A DNA stretch of 64,000 nucleotides, taken from assembly GCA_024803745.1 (NCBI GenBank), contig JANJXV010000013.1:28624001-28688000 (forward strand). Direction: 5' to 3'. Each line of letters opens with the position of its first letter. The first letter of the stretch is position 1. Made by a program: the position numbers and the translations under genes. This document shows positions 1 through 11,139 of this stretch, one piece after another. Below the pieces are notes generated by a model. It was given only the letters and a program-made list of their open reading frames with translations, ran no database searches and was not told the origin of the DNA. This DNA is from Megascapheus bottae (Eukaryota > Chordata > Mammalia > Rodentia > Geomyidae).

Positions 1-166
1 AAATTAAATTAACCTACAAAATTAACCACTACAAGTAAGAAGGGCTCTGAATGTCCCAATTATTTTATTGTGCTTGGGCACTATTATAATCCTACTTCCT
101 ATAACAGTGCCTAGGAAAGGCACTAAAACTGATACTCTAAAATCGCAAATGTGTTAGGAAATGCAA

Positions 167-197
167 GAATGAATGAATGAAAGAATAAATGAATGAA
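167..197. repeat. (GAAT)n microsatellite, imperfect
   Basis: Tetranucleotide GAAT repeated about seven times with one interruption (AAGAATAAATGAATGAA). Confidence 0.85.
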
Positions 198-574
198 ATT
201 GTCATTGTCATAACTGGATCCTATGAAAAGATGAACATAATAGTTGTAATGGGCATGGCCAAATAGCATATCAGCTAAAAATTAGACAGTTAGGTGTTTT
301 TGTCTTGGTCTATGACAAACCCAAGTATTAACCTGTAGCTTACAGGTTTACAGACTAAAGAATTCTTGGTTAATATTATAGTTTCTGAGTAATAACTGAT
401 CACAGCAGAAACAACTTTAAAATATCAAATATGTATCCCTTTTAAAATTAGTATTTCCTAAGTACTACCAAAAATGTATACATGTAGCTTAAAACTATAA
501 AACATATATTCTTTCTAATCTGGACTCTCCATGATACAAGGCCACATTTAGTCCCATACTGTTTATCTTTCTCA

Positions 575-575
<1 letters not shown>

Positions 576-607
<32 letters not shown>
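576..607. repeat. (GT)n microsatellite
   Basis: GTGTGAGTGT then an uninterrupted GT run to 607; one A interruption near its left end. Confidence 0.95.
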
Positions 608-1193
608 CCAATTTTCATCTTTCTCTAGCCTTATTCATCTCTTAATTCAAAAAAGGTTCAGAGAGTGGGAAGTGACAGGCAGAAAAATTATGTCCCAAAA
701 TTCAATAAACCTTTTCTTTTATGTAAGAGAAGCTTGTAGGCTTGCCTGAAGAAGGGTAAGACAAAGTAGATTAAAGTAATCCTGGTTTTGCTTCCATCCA
801 CCATCCTACAGCAGTCCATGCTACCAAGAATCAAATTATCCAGCTCTCTTTTGTTGTTAATAAATTAAGCTGCTCTGGAGGTAATAAATGAAAGTGGTAT
901 TTGTTTGCATCTCAGCTTCAGTCTATTCAGGAGCTTGCTTCAGAACGCTTCTTCCTGAACGTGTGCCTATTTCTCAAAATGACAATTACATTTGTTTTTT
1001 TTCAGCACTATCATAGAAGAGAGCTTGCCCCTTGACTTGCAATTTACACAGATCAGACACTAGCTCACCCTAAATCTCATTCTTACTTTTTTAGAGCTGC
1101 AGGATGCAAACGTGCTTCCCCTAAGAGTTCCTCTAAGGATAAAGCTGAAGAATTAGCAGGGGTTATTAAGAAGTCTCTGTTCCTCAATGCCCT

Positions 1194-1257
1194 CATATGT
1201 AATATCAGAAAACTGTACTAAATTTCATATGTATTATCAGAGAACTGGAGTAAATTT
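1194..1257. repeat. diverged 32-bp tandem duplication
   Basis: Two adjacent 32-bp units, 1194-1225 and 1226-1257, both starting CATATGTA and ending TAAATTT, match at 28 of 32 positions. They abut exactly, so this is a small local duplication, not two separate insertions. Confidence 0.85.
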
Positions 1258-2421
1258 CTTTCCAATTCAAAGAAATTGAATCATTCACCAAATTCAGAGA
1301 TAGAGGATTTAAGTTTGACTGGAAAACAGATGTGGCTGTTATTCAGGAAGTTGCTGGTTTTTACATTCATGTGATTGTTTATTACATAGTTCTGTAAGAA
1401 ATGATACTTAAAACTGGTATTTCGGTACCTGATCTTTTCTCAATATGTTCAGATCAAATTCCTCTACATTGGACTGAGTTCTCATGGGATTTTCATTTTA
1501 TCTTTTAATCAAAATCTTCAGCGTAAGCTATATAATGGCTCCAGATTTCTCTTTTGATATTCACAGAGGGACTAAAGAAGGTATTTCCTTCCCATACAAT
1601 AATCACTTCTCTAATGGAAAATATGTTTCAAATTAGGCATCAGTTCCCTGAATGAGCAGTATGTGAATGCTGTAAGTCCAATATTTGAAAGACTATTATA
1701 AAGAAAGAATTGGAATCTTAAGCATTTACAGAAAACTTTGATTTTAAATATTGGCATCTTAATTACCAGCCAAATAAAACCATCTAATTTTTACTTACTG
1801 CTTATTTTGATGAAAAAAATCAAAGTTTCTAGCTGCATTAGAGACTATAGAATGTGAATATAGTGAGTAAATTTGAGACTAGAAATTGTAAAGATTGAGA
1901 TTTTTTTAAGCAAGTCTTCCAAATATGAGAAATGGTTTTTGTGAACAAAGGATAACTTAAATACTAAGATTTCTTCCATTTATATTTCTTGATATTTGAT
2001 CTTCTCCATAACTTGTCTTATGAAGAGGAATCACTGTAGAAGAAACATATGAGAAAATTAAAAATTGGAAATCCATGCTGGCTTGAGTTTCCCTACATCC
2101 AATAATGTGTATGTGAGCTGTGGTTTCATACAATATAGATAATTATATTTTCTGCTAATATATGTTTGGTTGTTCATATGCCATAATCCAATACATAAGT
2201 ATTTCATAGCATTGCTTACATGCATCACAACATACCAAAATCTTGTCAAAAATTGTAGGTGTTTCCCAAATAAAACTGTAGGCCTAGAGAGATCTTTTGA
2301 ATTACACTAAAAATCTTTCACACACAAAAGATAATGTACATAATAACTTTTTGAGAGATGGCTTTTCTTATAATACATTATACAGATAATATTTTGATAT
2401 ACAACAGGTAACTGATATGCC

Positions 2422-2430
<9 letters not shown>

Positions 2431-2502
<72 letters not shown>
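2431..2502. repeat. compound (TC)n(AC)n microsatellite
   Basis: About 26 TC units run directly into ten AC units with a clean switch at 2482/2483. Likely length-variable. Confidence 0.97.
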
Positions 2503-2503
<1 letters not shown>

Positions 2504-3380
2504 TAAAGTATTAAAAGTAAGGTTTAGTATTCAGTAATGCTATAACTGTACCTTTTCTCCAAGCAATGTTTATGGAGAGTTGCTTATCATTCAAAGTTTT
2601 CTGGGACTCAACTGAATTTCTGTTATAAGGAACTAACTGTGTATGTGTGGTTAAAAAAAAATAAGAGGAGAAAGATTCTTCTCAAAACTTTGTGTAATCC
2701 TTACATCTTCTGCCTAATCCTTAGGATTCACCAGACAAAAAGACAGCCTCCTAAGATCTGGGTGCAGTATGTCTGCCCCAGGTAGTGGGGAATTACCAAG
2801 CATGAAGAATGAACAAAATCCCAAACACTTTTTGATGACTGATGTCCTAAATACCAGGGACAGAGTCTAACAATTTACAAAATGTAACCAGTGAAATGTC
2901 AGGATAGCAAAGCCAAAATTGAGTCTAGTAAATCAAACAGAATAAGTCTAGGCACACTTGAGGCCCTTGTCTGGGTATGTCTCTATGCATGAACAATTTG
3001 CCAAGAACAAGTTTGACTTTGATGATATGTTTGTTAAACTCAGAACAAGAGGATAGCACAATCAGAAGGTAGAGATAACCAGAAAATTACCGAATAAAAC
3101 TCTACAGGCTCTTCTAAAGGAAAAGGTATTTTTCTAATATAGAAGTATTGTTAGATCAATATTGGGAATAATAGAAAAACTACCACTATACAATAAGTTG
3201 CTTCATGTTTTGATTGACCTCCAGCTAAGGCTTCTTTATTGAATGATGTTAAAGAAGATATATGAAACCCATTGAAGGCCTATGAATGACCCAACTAACA
3301 TAATATCTAAAATTGCCTCATCAATGAGAAATTAAGTTATGATTAGTAGCATTTAATTTGTTTCATGGTACTATGGTTTT
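2503..3380. other. unique noncoding DNA
   Basis: Nothing recognisable; no gene, no clear repeat. Confidence 0.5.
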
Positions 3381-3543
3381 CTGATATAGAATTTCTTTCT
3401 TTTTTTGCATTTTTTTTATTGTAATTAGTAAAAGGGTTACATGATATTTGCCAGATAGAAGGTGCATTAATTCACATACATTGATACCCTTTCACATGTC
3501 TTGGTACCCATTTCCCTCCCCCCCCACCTGATATAGAATTTCT
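3381..3543 (-). mobile_element. very short L1 3' end with perfect target-site duplication
   Basis: The inserted part, 3397-3527, is the reverse complement of the last ~110 bases of the same L1 3' end seen at 10.3, 33.8 and 43.8 kb (poly-T, then the antisense of the GGTATCAATGTATGTGAA block, ending in a C run that is the antisense of the G-rich tract). It is flanked by the 16-mer CTGATATAGAATTTCT at 3381-3396 and again at 3528-3543, a perfect target-site duplication. Severe 5' truncation is normal for L1 target-primed reverse transcription; 131 bp is near the short extreme. The lack of any mismatch in the duplication suggests a fairly recent event. Confidence 0.92.
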
Positions 3544-3551
3544 AATGTAGT

Positions 3552-3736
3552 GTCTGGGAGCATGGCCTGATGTAGAGTGCTTGCCTAGCATGTAAGAAGC
3601 CCTGGGTTCAATTTCTCAGTACCACATACACAGAAAAAGCCAGAAATGGTGCTGTGGTTCAAGTAGTAGAGTGCCGAAAAGCCTAAGGACAGTGCCCAGG
3701 ACATGAGTTCAAGCCCCAGGACTGACAAAAAAAAAA
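3552..3736 (+). mobile_element. IDL-Geo SINE
   Basis: Left ID-like monomer (GTAGAGTGCTTGCCTAGCAT, then GGGTTCAATTTC as B box), link with ACCACATACACAGAAAAAGCC, right monomer with GGTTCAAGTAGTAGAGTGC and GAGTTCAAGCCCCAGGACTG, and a terminal A10 tail. The A box is damaged (TGGCCTGATGTAG), so this copy is probably transcriptionally dead. Confidence 0.9.
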
Positions 3737-5272
3737 GATTTTTTTTTCAGTTTTTTTAAATTGATTTTATCAACTGAAATAAATGCACAGGAAAGAGCAA
3801 ATCTAAGTATTTCCTCAAAAATCCAGTGGTCCCAGGGGTATGTTTCTCCAATGCTTTTCTCTATGATGTCTAAAAAAATAAGCATCTTGGAAGGATTTGA
3901 GTGATGCCTTTGCTGCTAACAGTATATGTCATTGCCTATTTGTACATGTCTCCATTTGTGTACTGTTTGTTTGGTTGTTGCGCTTTCAGGTTTTACTTTT
4001 TAATTTTATTTTTATTATCACACAAAAGAATTTCTTATGTAGAATATTTGCTTAATCAGCAAAATAGGAAATAGATTGATTTCTATTAGGAAAAGCAAGT
4101 ATTATTTACACAAGCTACTGAACCATTAACTAGTTAATTCATCAAGGAGTCTTTACTCCTTGCTTAATGTATTACAAGTACCTGATAGAAACTGAAGTTT
4201 AAAAAAAGAAAGATTTGATCATGTGAGATGACTGCAGGATACTTTACAAGTCTGTAGGAAGTTGTGCATTGTGGATTCTGCCCATTCTGAAGACTGAGGT
4301 AATCTGAGAGGAAAGTGAGCAGTTTATCATGAATAAATGGTGGCATTTGATGAAAAAAGTAGATTGAATAGAAAGAAAAGCATCTGCAAACTTCAGGACA
4401 AGTAGCCTGTAGCTAACTCCTTGGTGCATGGGGCTGGTAAAAAAACAAAACAAAAGCCTAAATATGAAAAGCACGGGCTCAATTAAATGAATCTTACATT
4501 TCTAGAAAGTGTGGTGATTTTTTTATAGTATGTGTGCCTGTGTGAACAAAAAGTACAAAATGTTTCTTATCCTGTGGGTTTAATTGAAAAATTAATATTT
4601 TATTAGTAGTGATTCTTATAGATATTCTTAGCAAGTTTTTCCTGCTTTCAGTCATGATTTAAAAATTCATTTTAGAACTCTGAAAAAGCATGAATAATGG
4701 GAGGCTTTAAGTGAAACTGAGACCTTTTCAATCATATGGCCTGTGCCATGAAATTCATTTCATCTCCTTTACTTCTTATAGCCTTGGGAAAAGCATTAAA
4801 CACTTTAAGTACATGCTTTTTTCCCCAACATACAAGAAGCTTTTACTTCCAATTTCACTGTGTTTTAATTGCTAACTATACATTTTTACATGTGCATATT
4901 TCATTCTCACATACTACACATTTTGTTAAAAATAACAAGGTACTAGATTTATGATTTAAGATTAGTTTGGATTTAAGACTGGTGACAAAATGTTACCTTC
5001 CCAAACACATATCCATTCGTCTCTCTAGTATTTTCATTATCCAATGTTCTCATGCCAGTCAGATCTTAAATTCATCTTCTGTGGTTCCCACTTAGAATAG
5101 TACAGGATTAGTTTGATTTGTTTAATCTCCTTCAAAAATAGTTTCTGTTACTTTTTTCTGGAAGAGTGTTACAGAGACTTGAAAATATGCAATCCTCTGT
5201 AGTTTTGATATTTGTTTTTGATTGGAGTGCTATATCAGACTTTGTAATATTTCTAACAATAGAAACAAACTC
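3737..5272. other. unique noncoding DNA
   Basis: AT-rich sequence without recognisable genes or young repeats. Several 60-76 codon open frames on both strands are of chance length. Confidence 0.5.
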
Positions 5273-5316
5273 GTGTGTGTGTGTGTGTGTGTGTGTGTGA
5301 GTGTGTGTGTGTGTGT
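5273..5316. repeat. (GT)n microsatellite
   Basis: GT run with a single GA interruption near 5299. Confidence 0.95.
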
Positions 5317-5542
5317 AGGTGAAAAAACAGGCAAATTTTTGGAAAACATAATAAATAATGTGCCTGTTTTAAGTGCATAACTTCACGATTTGTAGTATAT
5401 TAATATAGTTGTTCAACCATAATGGCAACCGATTTTAGAATTCTGGTAACTTTTTCAAAAAAAGAATATATTGAGAGGATCAAGGAGTTTCCAGAGCACT
5501 AGATGACTCCAGTCAGGCTACATTGCAGTAGCAACAGTCTGA

Positions 5543-5543
<1 letters not shown>

Positions 5544-5586
<43 letters not shown>
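5544..5586. repeat. (TG)n microsatellite
   Basis: About 21 uninterrupted TG units, only ~230 bp from the previous GT tract. Confidence 0.97.
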
Positions 5587-5587
<1 letters not shown>

Positions 5588-5640
5588 ATCATCTTTCAAC
5601 AATGGGCTATGTTGAATTGAAACCATTTTTAAAATTACTT

Positions 5641-5905
5641 TGTCTCTCATCTCTTTTGCTGTCCTTTGGTTATCTCATATGGTTATAGTATTTTACCTTG
5701 TTATCTTATATATTGTGTATATGCATATTTGGTTATTTGAAATAGGATAGGGAAGGGGGAAAACAAAATGAGGGGTGGGGGTGGAGGGAGGGAAATGGCG
5801 ACCAAGACATGAGAAAGGGTATCAATGTATGTGAAGTAATGCACCTTCTATCTGGTGAATATAATGTAACGCTCTATTAATTACAATAAAAATATATGAA
5901 AAAAT
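5641..5905 (+). mobile_element. L1 3' end, 5'-truncated
   Basis: Matches the end of the 39-44 kb L1: CTCTTTTGCTGTCC, the TTGGTTATTTGAAATAGGAT block, the G-rich purine tract GAGGGGTGGGGGTGG, GACCAAGACATGAGAAAGGG and the terminal TTAATTACAATAAAAATAT with an A tail. It starts just after the (TG)n tract. A target-site duplication is not clear. Confidence 0.88.
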
Positions 5906-5929
5906 ACTTCAAGAAGATAGAAATGGAAG

Positions 5930-5932
<3 letters not shown>

Positions 5933-5973
<41 letters not shown>
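5933..5973. repeat. (GATA)n microsatellite
   Basis: About ten GATA units, 30 bases after the A tail of the L1 end. Tetranucleotide tracts often grow from L1 or SINE tails. Confidence 0.95.
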
Positions 5974-5974
<1 letters not shown>

Positions 5975-6359
5975 CTGTGCAGTTGGTTTCTCTAATGTGC
6001 TTCATGTATAGGAAGTAGAAACGAATTTTCTCATCCCAGATAGACCACACACAACATAGAGGAAAGTTATTGTCAAAGCAAGAGAAGAGGAACTGAGTCT
6101 AGGATTACACATGCTTAGTTACCAACACTGTTGGATACTAATCAAAAGCCATAAGATCTCTGCATAAAGATGAAATTTCAGAATAAGAGTGATATATTCT
6201 GGAAATCAGGAAGGGATGGGAGATTGCAGGCACATGTACTTGGAACACTGATTACTTAATTTCCAACTATGATTAACTCTGGCATAAGGACTTAATTTCC
6301 CATAAAGTCATAATGATCTTCACAGACTTTGACCAAGTTGAAATTCTTTTCTATTTTAG

Positions 6360-6424
6360 GTTTCATTCCGAGCCCTGTTCAAGTGATTGCTTATGAGGCC
6401 AAGTGCCAAGAAGATTGCAGCATG
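6360..6424 (+). other. possible small exon (speculative)
   Basis: A 65-bp segment is preceded by a pyrimidine-rich acceptor (TTCTTTTCTATTTTAG) and followed by a donor-like ATG|GTAGGT. One frame is open across it (GFIPSPVQVIAYEAKCQED), with two cysteines further on, but no family is recognised. Sequences like this occur by chance, so this is a lead only. It could equally be part of a noncoding transcript. Confidence 0.15.
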
Positions 6425-6707
6425 GTAGGTAGGTCTGGGTCAGCGTTTGAGAGCAGGGGAGGCAGGAATCCAGAAAGTCCACAAAACCTTGTGGTCACCA
6501 GAGACTGTTTTTAAATCAATCTTTAATGTTTATTACAAAATAGATTCTTTAACCGAGTAGGAGTTGATGTTAGGAACTCTGACAGTTCTTTCAACTCAGA
6601 CTGTACAATTCTGAATTGCTTACTGAATTATTATGTGTGGTTAGAAAACTCTATAAGGAGTCATTAGAGGAGTATGAGAACTTTGCAAAGCCTCAAAAAG
6701 AACCCTA

Positions 6708-6793
6708 AGGCCTAAAGGCATGGGTTATTTGGTTGAGCTCCTGCCTCGCATATGAGAGACCCTGAGTTCAACTCCACTACTGCCAAGGGGGAA
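6708..6793 (+). mobile_element. old ID-like (tRNA-derived) SINE monomer
   Basis: GGCATGGGTTATTTGGTTGAGC resembles a worn A-box region; GCATATGAGAGACCCTGAGT and TTCAACTCC match the anticodon-loop side and B box of ID-type elements. There is no Geo right monomer, and the end GCCAAGGGGGAAAA is a degraded tail. It is more diverged than the IDL-Geo copies. Confidence 0.65.
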
Positions 6794-7824
6794 AATATGT
6801 ATTAAATTAAATTGCAGGATGAATTTTTTCTACAATGACGAAATAAATATTTAAATGGCCAAATCTTGATGTCTAGAATTACTACACAGGAAATACGTTG
6901 GGGTGAGTTTAGTTTCATTTCATTTCAAATGGGAGTAGACAGGAGGCTTCTAGGTCCTTGGCCAATTTTTATGTTTCAAAGAAATTGTTCTGACTTCTCT
7001 GAGGATATCCTAGATTCTCTTAGAAATGTCACAAATAAAAGCCCAAAGCAAAGTTTTAAACAGATACTTAAAAATGACCTATCAATATGTTTATTTTCAT
7101 TTTCTTACTTATTCCCAAGCTTTCCCCAAACACACTAGAGAAAGGTAAGTAAAAACAGGCATAATAGGATGATGCAAATACTAACAATGAAAAAAATGTC
7201 ATACTTGTATGTTAAACATGCATTACATATCTATTTCATTGCATATCAACTTGGCATCCATCAATAAAACCGATGTGATTGAAATGAGAATAGCATCTTG
7301 CTATCACTGCCATTTAACTGAATAGTGGAACTGAGTCCAGAATTACAAGTCCACACTGTCCTGATGCACCCTAAACAGTTTTAGGAAGATGTTTCTAGTG
7401 CTATGTTCTGTCTGCTGACTGCAGACACTCATCAAAGTACTCCCTTTGTTGTTCACCACTAGAGCCTGAAATAAAGATACTGGCTCCAACTGGTGCCATC
7501 TTTGCAATGTGATGGGTGATAGGGAATTTTCTAAAAGTCTTCCGCCCTCAAGTAAAGGGCCTCCTTAGAGGCAGGCACAGGAACTTGGGACAATAGATTA
7601 CTGCCAGAACACGAACTCGCATGATTCTTTGAGCTCTGCCCTGTGACCATGATTCTACTTACGCTGAGACCACATCAGCCTCCATTTTATAGCATGTCTC
7701 ATATCTCCTGACTCTCATCAGGTCCACATTGCAAACCACTTCAATTCTCAATTAGACGTGATCTGGTTTGTTGTTTTCCTGCTTTTTCTTGACTCTCAGT
7801 ATAAAGTGTATTCTAAGAAGGAAG

Positions 7825-8061
7825 TTTTTTGCTTTTTGGTAGATCATGGGGCTTGAACTTGGTCTGGGCGAGGTCCCTGAGTTCTTCAGCTCAAAGCTTC
7901 TGCCCTACCCTTGAGTCAAGCCCCACTTCCTGTTTTTTTCTAGTGGTTAATTGGAGATAAGAGTCTCTGGTCCTTTTGTGCCGGCTGGCTTTGAACCTTG
8001 GTAGTCAGATCTCAGCCTCCTCAGTAGCTAGGACTACAGGTGTGAGCCAACTCACCTGGCT
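7825..8061 (-). mobile_element. B1-Geo composite SINE, antisense
   Basis: Read on the minus strand: a B1/7SL-like head (antisense of TGTAGTCCTAGCTACTGAGG), the linker TCTCCAATTAACCACTAG, then the Geo monomer. A TAAGAA(GGA)AGTTTTTT sequence on both sides suggests a target-site duplication with a small indel. Confidence 0.85.
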
Positions 8062-8297
8062 AAGAAAGTTTTTTTAGGGACATGGATGCACTTGCAGTTG
8101 CAGCCTTTGTTATAACAACTCCTGATTTGGATTTACCTTTCTAAATGTGGCTTTTCTGTATATTGCGTTCAAATTACAGTATAGCACACCTAATTTTTTT
8201 TTACACTTAGCCTTCCTCTGACGCACTCTTTTAATATCCTCTTTCCTCATAGAAGAGATGACAAATTATTAAAATTACTTTGTCCCATTTTCTATGT

Positions 8298-8298
<1 letters not shown>

Positions 8299-8342
<44 letters not shown>
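8299..8342. repeat. (TG)n microsatellite
   Basis: About 22 uninterrupted GT units. Confidence 0.97.
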
Positions 8343-8348
<6 letters not shown>

Positions 8349-8364
8349 ACATGTGTACATGCTG

Positions 8365-8549
8365 TTACAAGTGCTTGGGCAATTACTTGGCCCTTTGTTT
8401 CTACCACTTGATTACACTCCTGCTCCCAGCTTTTTGGTAATTAATTGGAATTGGAATCTCACAAAATTTCCTGCTTGACCATCCTTTAAGCTGCAGCAAT
8501 CAGATCTTCTGAGTAGTTAAGGTTATAGGCATGGTCCTCTTGTCAGGCT
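8365..8549 (-). mobile_element. B1-Geo SINE, antisense, old
   Basis: Worn copy: TACCACTTGATTACACTCCT (Geo), GGTAATTAATTGGAATTGG (linker) and AGATCTTCTGAGTAGTTAAG (B1 head) occur in the right order for an antisense copy. Confidence 0.75.
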
Positions 8550-8784
8550 TTCACAATATTCTTAGTCTTAATATTCCCCCAGCCCTCCTAAGAACATGTG
8601 CCTAATCAGAAAAAAAAATATTGTACTTCAGCTGCAAAAATAGTATGAGAATGGTCCTGTGGAACAAGTTCAGTGCTTGTCTACAGAGCATCTACTGTAA
8701 CAGTGGGACATTGACTGTTATGATAAGCATGGTAACTGGATTTGGGGGCAGGCTGAACCACATGGTACTTTTTCTTTCTTCCTT

Positions 8785-8980
8785 TTTTTTTTCTTTCCTA
8801 ATACTATGGCCTGGATGTTGTACCTGAGCCCTTTGACTCAAGGCTCATACTTTACCACTCGAACCACAGCACCATTGCCAGCTTTTTGGTGATTAATTGA
8901 AGATGAGTGTTTCATGGGCTTTCTAACCCTGGCTAGCTTTGACCTACAGGATCACAGGTATAAGCCACCAGTGCACAGCT
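8785..8980 (-). mobile_element. B1-Geo SINE, antisense
   Basis: T-rich start (antisense A tail), TTTACCACTCGAACCACAGC (Geo), GGTGATTAATTGAAGATGAG (linker) and ACAGGTATAAGCCACCAGTG (B1 head). Confidence 0.85.
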
Positions 8981-9258
8981 TTTTATATAATCAGTCATCC
9001 ACATGCATTGGATTATTAAATACCTGTCTGTCAGACACTGGTAGGCAATGGAGGTTTAAAACTAATAGAAAGTTAACTTTAAATTTGAACATTCATAGAT
9101 TAACAATAGAAGCAAGTGATACCTTATAAAATTCGATAAATGTTACAAATGAAATACGTATAGTATCACAGAGATCCCTTAAGCCTGCCTGTGATGACCA
9201 GGATAGACTTTGTGGAAGAAATATATCATATATGTGTTTCAAAAGAAGAGCCAGTCTG

Positions 9259-9492
9259 GGGCCCGGAGTTTGGTCTAGTGGTAGAGTGCTTGCCTAGCAT
9301 GTACAAAGACCCGGGTCTGATTCCTCAGTACCACATACATAGAAAAAAGCCGGAAGTGGTGCTGAGGCTCAACTGGTAGAGTTCTAGCCTTGAGGAAGTC
9401 CAAAGACAGTGCTCAGGCCCTGAGCTCAAGCCCAGAACTGGCAAAAAGAAAAAAAAAAAGAAAAGAAAAGAAAAATGAAAAAAAAGAAGAAG
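9259..9492 (+). mobile_element. IDL-Geo SINE with target-site duplication
   Basis: Complete two-monomer copy: GGTAGAGTGCTTGCCTAGCA, TACCACATACATAGAAAAAA, GCCGGAAGTGGTGCTGAGGC, TGAGCTCAAGCCCAGAACTG, then an A/GAAA-rich tail. Flanking 16-mers AAGAAGAGCCAGTCTG (9243-9258) and AAGAAGAGCCATTCTG (9493-9508) differ at one base and mark the duplication. Confidence 0.95.
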
Positions 9493-9508
9493 AAGAAGAG
9501 CCATTCTG

Positions 9509-10028
9509 TCAAAGTAGAATTTTCTACAAGGAAAAGTCTTAAGTAAAGGAAAAATATCATAAAGCCAAATATTTATTTAGGATGCCACGTATCTGGGCCA
9601 TCAGGTAACACCTGAGAGTTTAAGCCAGGTTTCCTGGGTTCATAGTCAAGTGCTCTTAGTTGTAGTTGGTAAAAGCTATTGATAATAAGATTGCTTATTC
9701 ATGTGTAAATTGGAAAGGGTAGAGTAATACTGACCTGACAGCTCTGTTTAGAGAAATGTAGAAAAAATGAGCATATAGGAAGATTCCATTTGTGTTACCT
9801 ATTAGAGTACCACGAGACTGAAGCACAGGAAGGAGTTATATTGCTACATATATTTATTTGTGAAACATCACAACTGTTGATGCAATCAAACCCCAAAAGT
9901 CACATTTTTTTGCTTGTGTGTGTGTATTGGTACTGAAGCTTGAATTCCAGGCAGTGAGCTGTGGTTCAGTTCGCTTGCCCTCTCGATTCAGGAGCAGCAT
10001 TCCTAGCACCTGGTTCAACTTGTCACAT
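9509..10028. other. unique noncoding DNA, possible MIR trace
   Basis: GTTTAAGCCAGGTTTCCTGG near 9617 resembles the antisense MIR core, but the match is short. Nothing else is recognised. Confidence 0.35.
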
Positions 10029-10412
10029 AGAACAAAACCTAGATACATAAGGCCATACCGTATATAGTATGATGCCAAATGAAAGGACCTCTAGGATATA
10101 GAAACAAAAGCCATATAATGAGTGATAGTTGTCCTTAATGTACTATGTTATCTTTCATCTCTTTTGCTGTCCCTTGATTATCTCATATTGTTACAGTATT
10201 TCACCTTGTTATCTGATAGATTGTATATATGCATATTTGGTTATTTGAAATAGGATAGGGAAGGAGGGAAAACAAGATGAGGGGTGCGGGTGGGGGGAGG
10301 GAAATAGGGACCAAGACATGAGAAAGGGTATCAATGTGAAGTAATGCACCTTCTACCTGGTGAAGATAATGTAACCCTTCTATTGATTACAATAGAATAT
10401 ATGGAAAAATAG
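10029..10412 (+). mobile_element. L1 3' UTR, 5'-truncated
   Basis: Starts AACAAAACCTAGATACATAA like position ~43520 of the large L1 and runs through AGAAACAAAAGCCATATAAT, the G-rich tract and the terminal AATAGAATATATGG. TTGTCAC occurs at both ends (about 10020 and 10415), possibly a short target-site duplication. Confidence 0.9.
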
Positions 10413-10442
10413 TTTTGTCACTATCAAAGGAAAAGTAGAGAC

Positions 10443-10653
10443 GGGTAATAGGGCTTAGCGGTAGAGTGCTTGCCTAGCAAGCATGAAACCCTGGGTTCGG
10501 TTCCTCAGTACCACATACACAGAAAAAGCTGGAAGTGGTGCTGTGGCTCAAAGTGGTAGAGTGCTAACCTTAAGCACAAAGAAGCTCAAAAGCTCAGAGA
10601 CAGTGCCCAGGCCCTGCATTCAAGCTCCAGGACTGGCAAAAAAAGTAAAAGTA
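10443..10653 (+). mobile_element. IDL-Geo SINE
   Basis: A box in GGGCTTAGCGGTAGAGTGC, B box GGGTTCGGTTCC, then AGTACCACATACACAGAAAA and the Geo monomer GTGGCTCAAAGTGGTAGAGT. It has a ~15-base longer middle (AGCACAAAGAAGCTCAAAAG) than the AGAAAGTCCAAG subtype, so it belongs to a different subfamily. Confidence 0.93.
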
Positions 10654-11139
10654 ATGAAAATGCCTCCCATAATTCCATAATTCTACCACACAAAGATAAC
10701 CGGTTAACACTTTTCCTTGTTGAATGAATTCAGATAAGATAGAAACAGCATCTATCACTATTTATTAATATCTATTTTTTCATGTAACCAATAAATCACT
10801 TCAAAAACATTTCCAGGAATTATGTAGTTTCTCATTTCATTTTTATGAAAGATATACAATAGCTCTTTCTATCGATTCCTGACTAAGCATATGCTTTTGT
10901 CTTTAGCTCAATGAAAAAACATTAAACTGTTATAAACATTGCTGCTATGAGAGTATTTGTTCTGATGTTTTGTTCAAAGCTGTAATTATTTCTTTAAGAA
11001 CTTGCCTCCAGAAAGAACAAGTCCCAATTCACGCACACATCAGCCACGTGTCAAACAGTCCCATGACTTATTAACGGTCTAAATCTAGTGAAAACAAATC
11101 TTTCAAATGTCAGAATGGTATGAATGTTGTTATCAGTAA
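10654..11139. other. unique noncoding DNA
   Basis: AT-rich; nothing recognised. Confidence 0.5.

Larger units (their letters stand above)
1..2430. other. unique AT-rich noncoding DNA
   Basis: No recognisable gene or young mobile element. Open frames are short and carry no known motif. Small repeats inside are listed separately. The stretch near 840-930 (TTAATAAATTAAGC followed by a run with TAATAAATGAAAG) has the look of homeodomain-rich conserved noncoding DNA, but this cannot be tested without an alignment. Confidence 0.6.
5974..7824. other. unique noncoding DNA with a weak exon candidate
   Basis: Contains one old ID-like monomer (6708-6793) and one exon-like segment (6360-6424), both listed apart. 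Otherwise nothing recognisable. Confidence 0.45.

Noticed and set aside
8296..8478. Frames with Cys-Val repeats (also near 5503 and 45654)
   Set aside because: Translations of (TG)n or (CA)n microsatellites.
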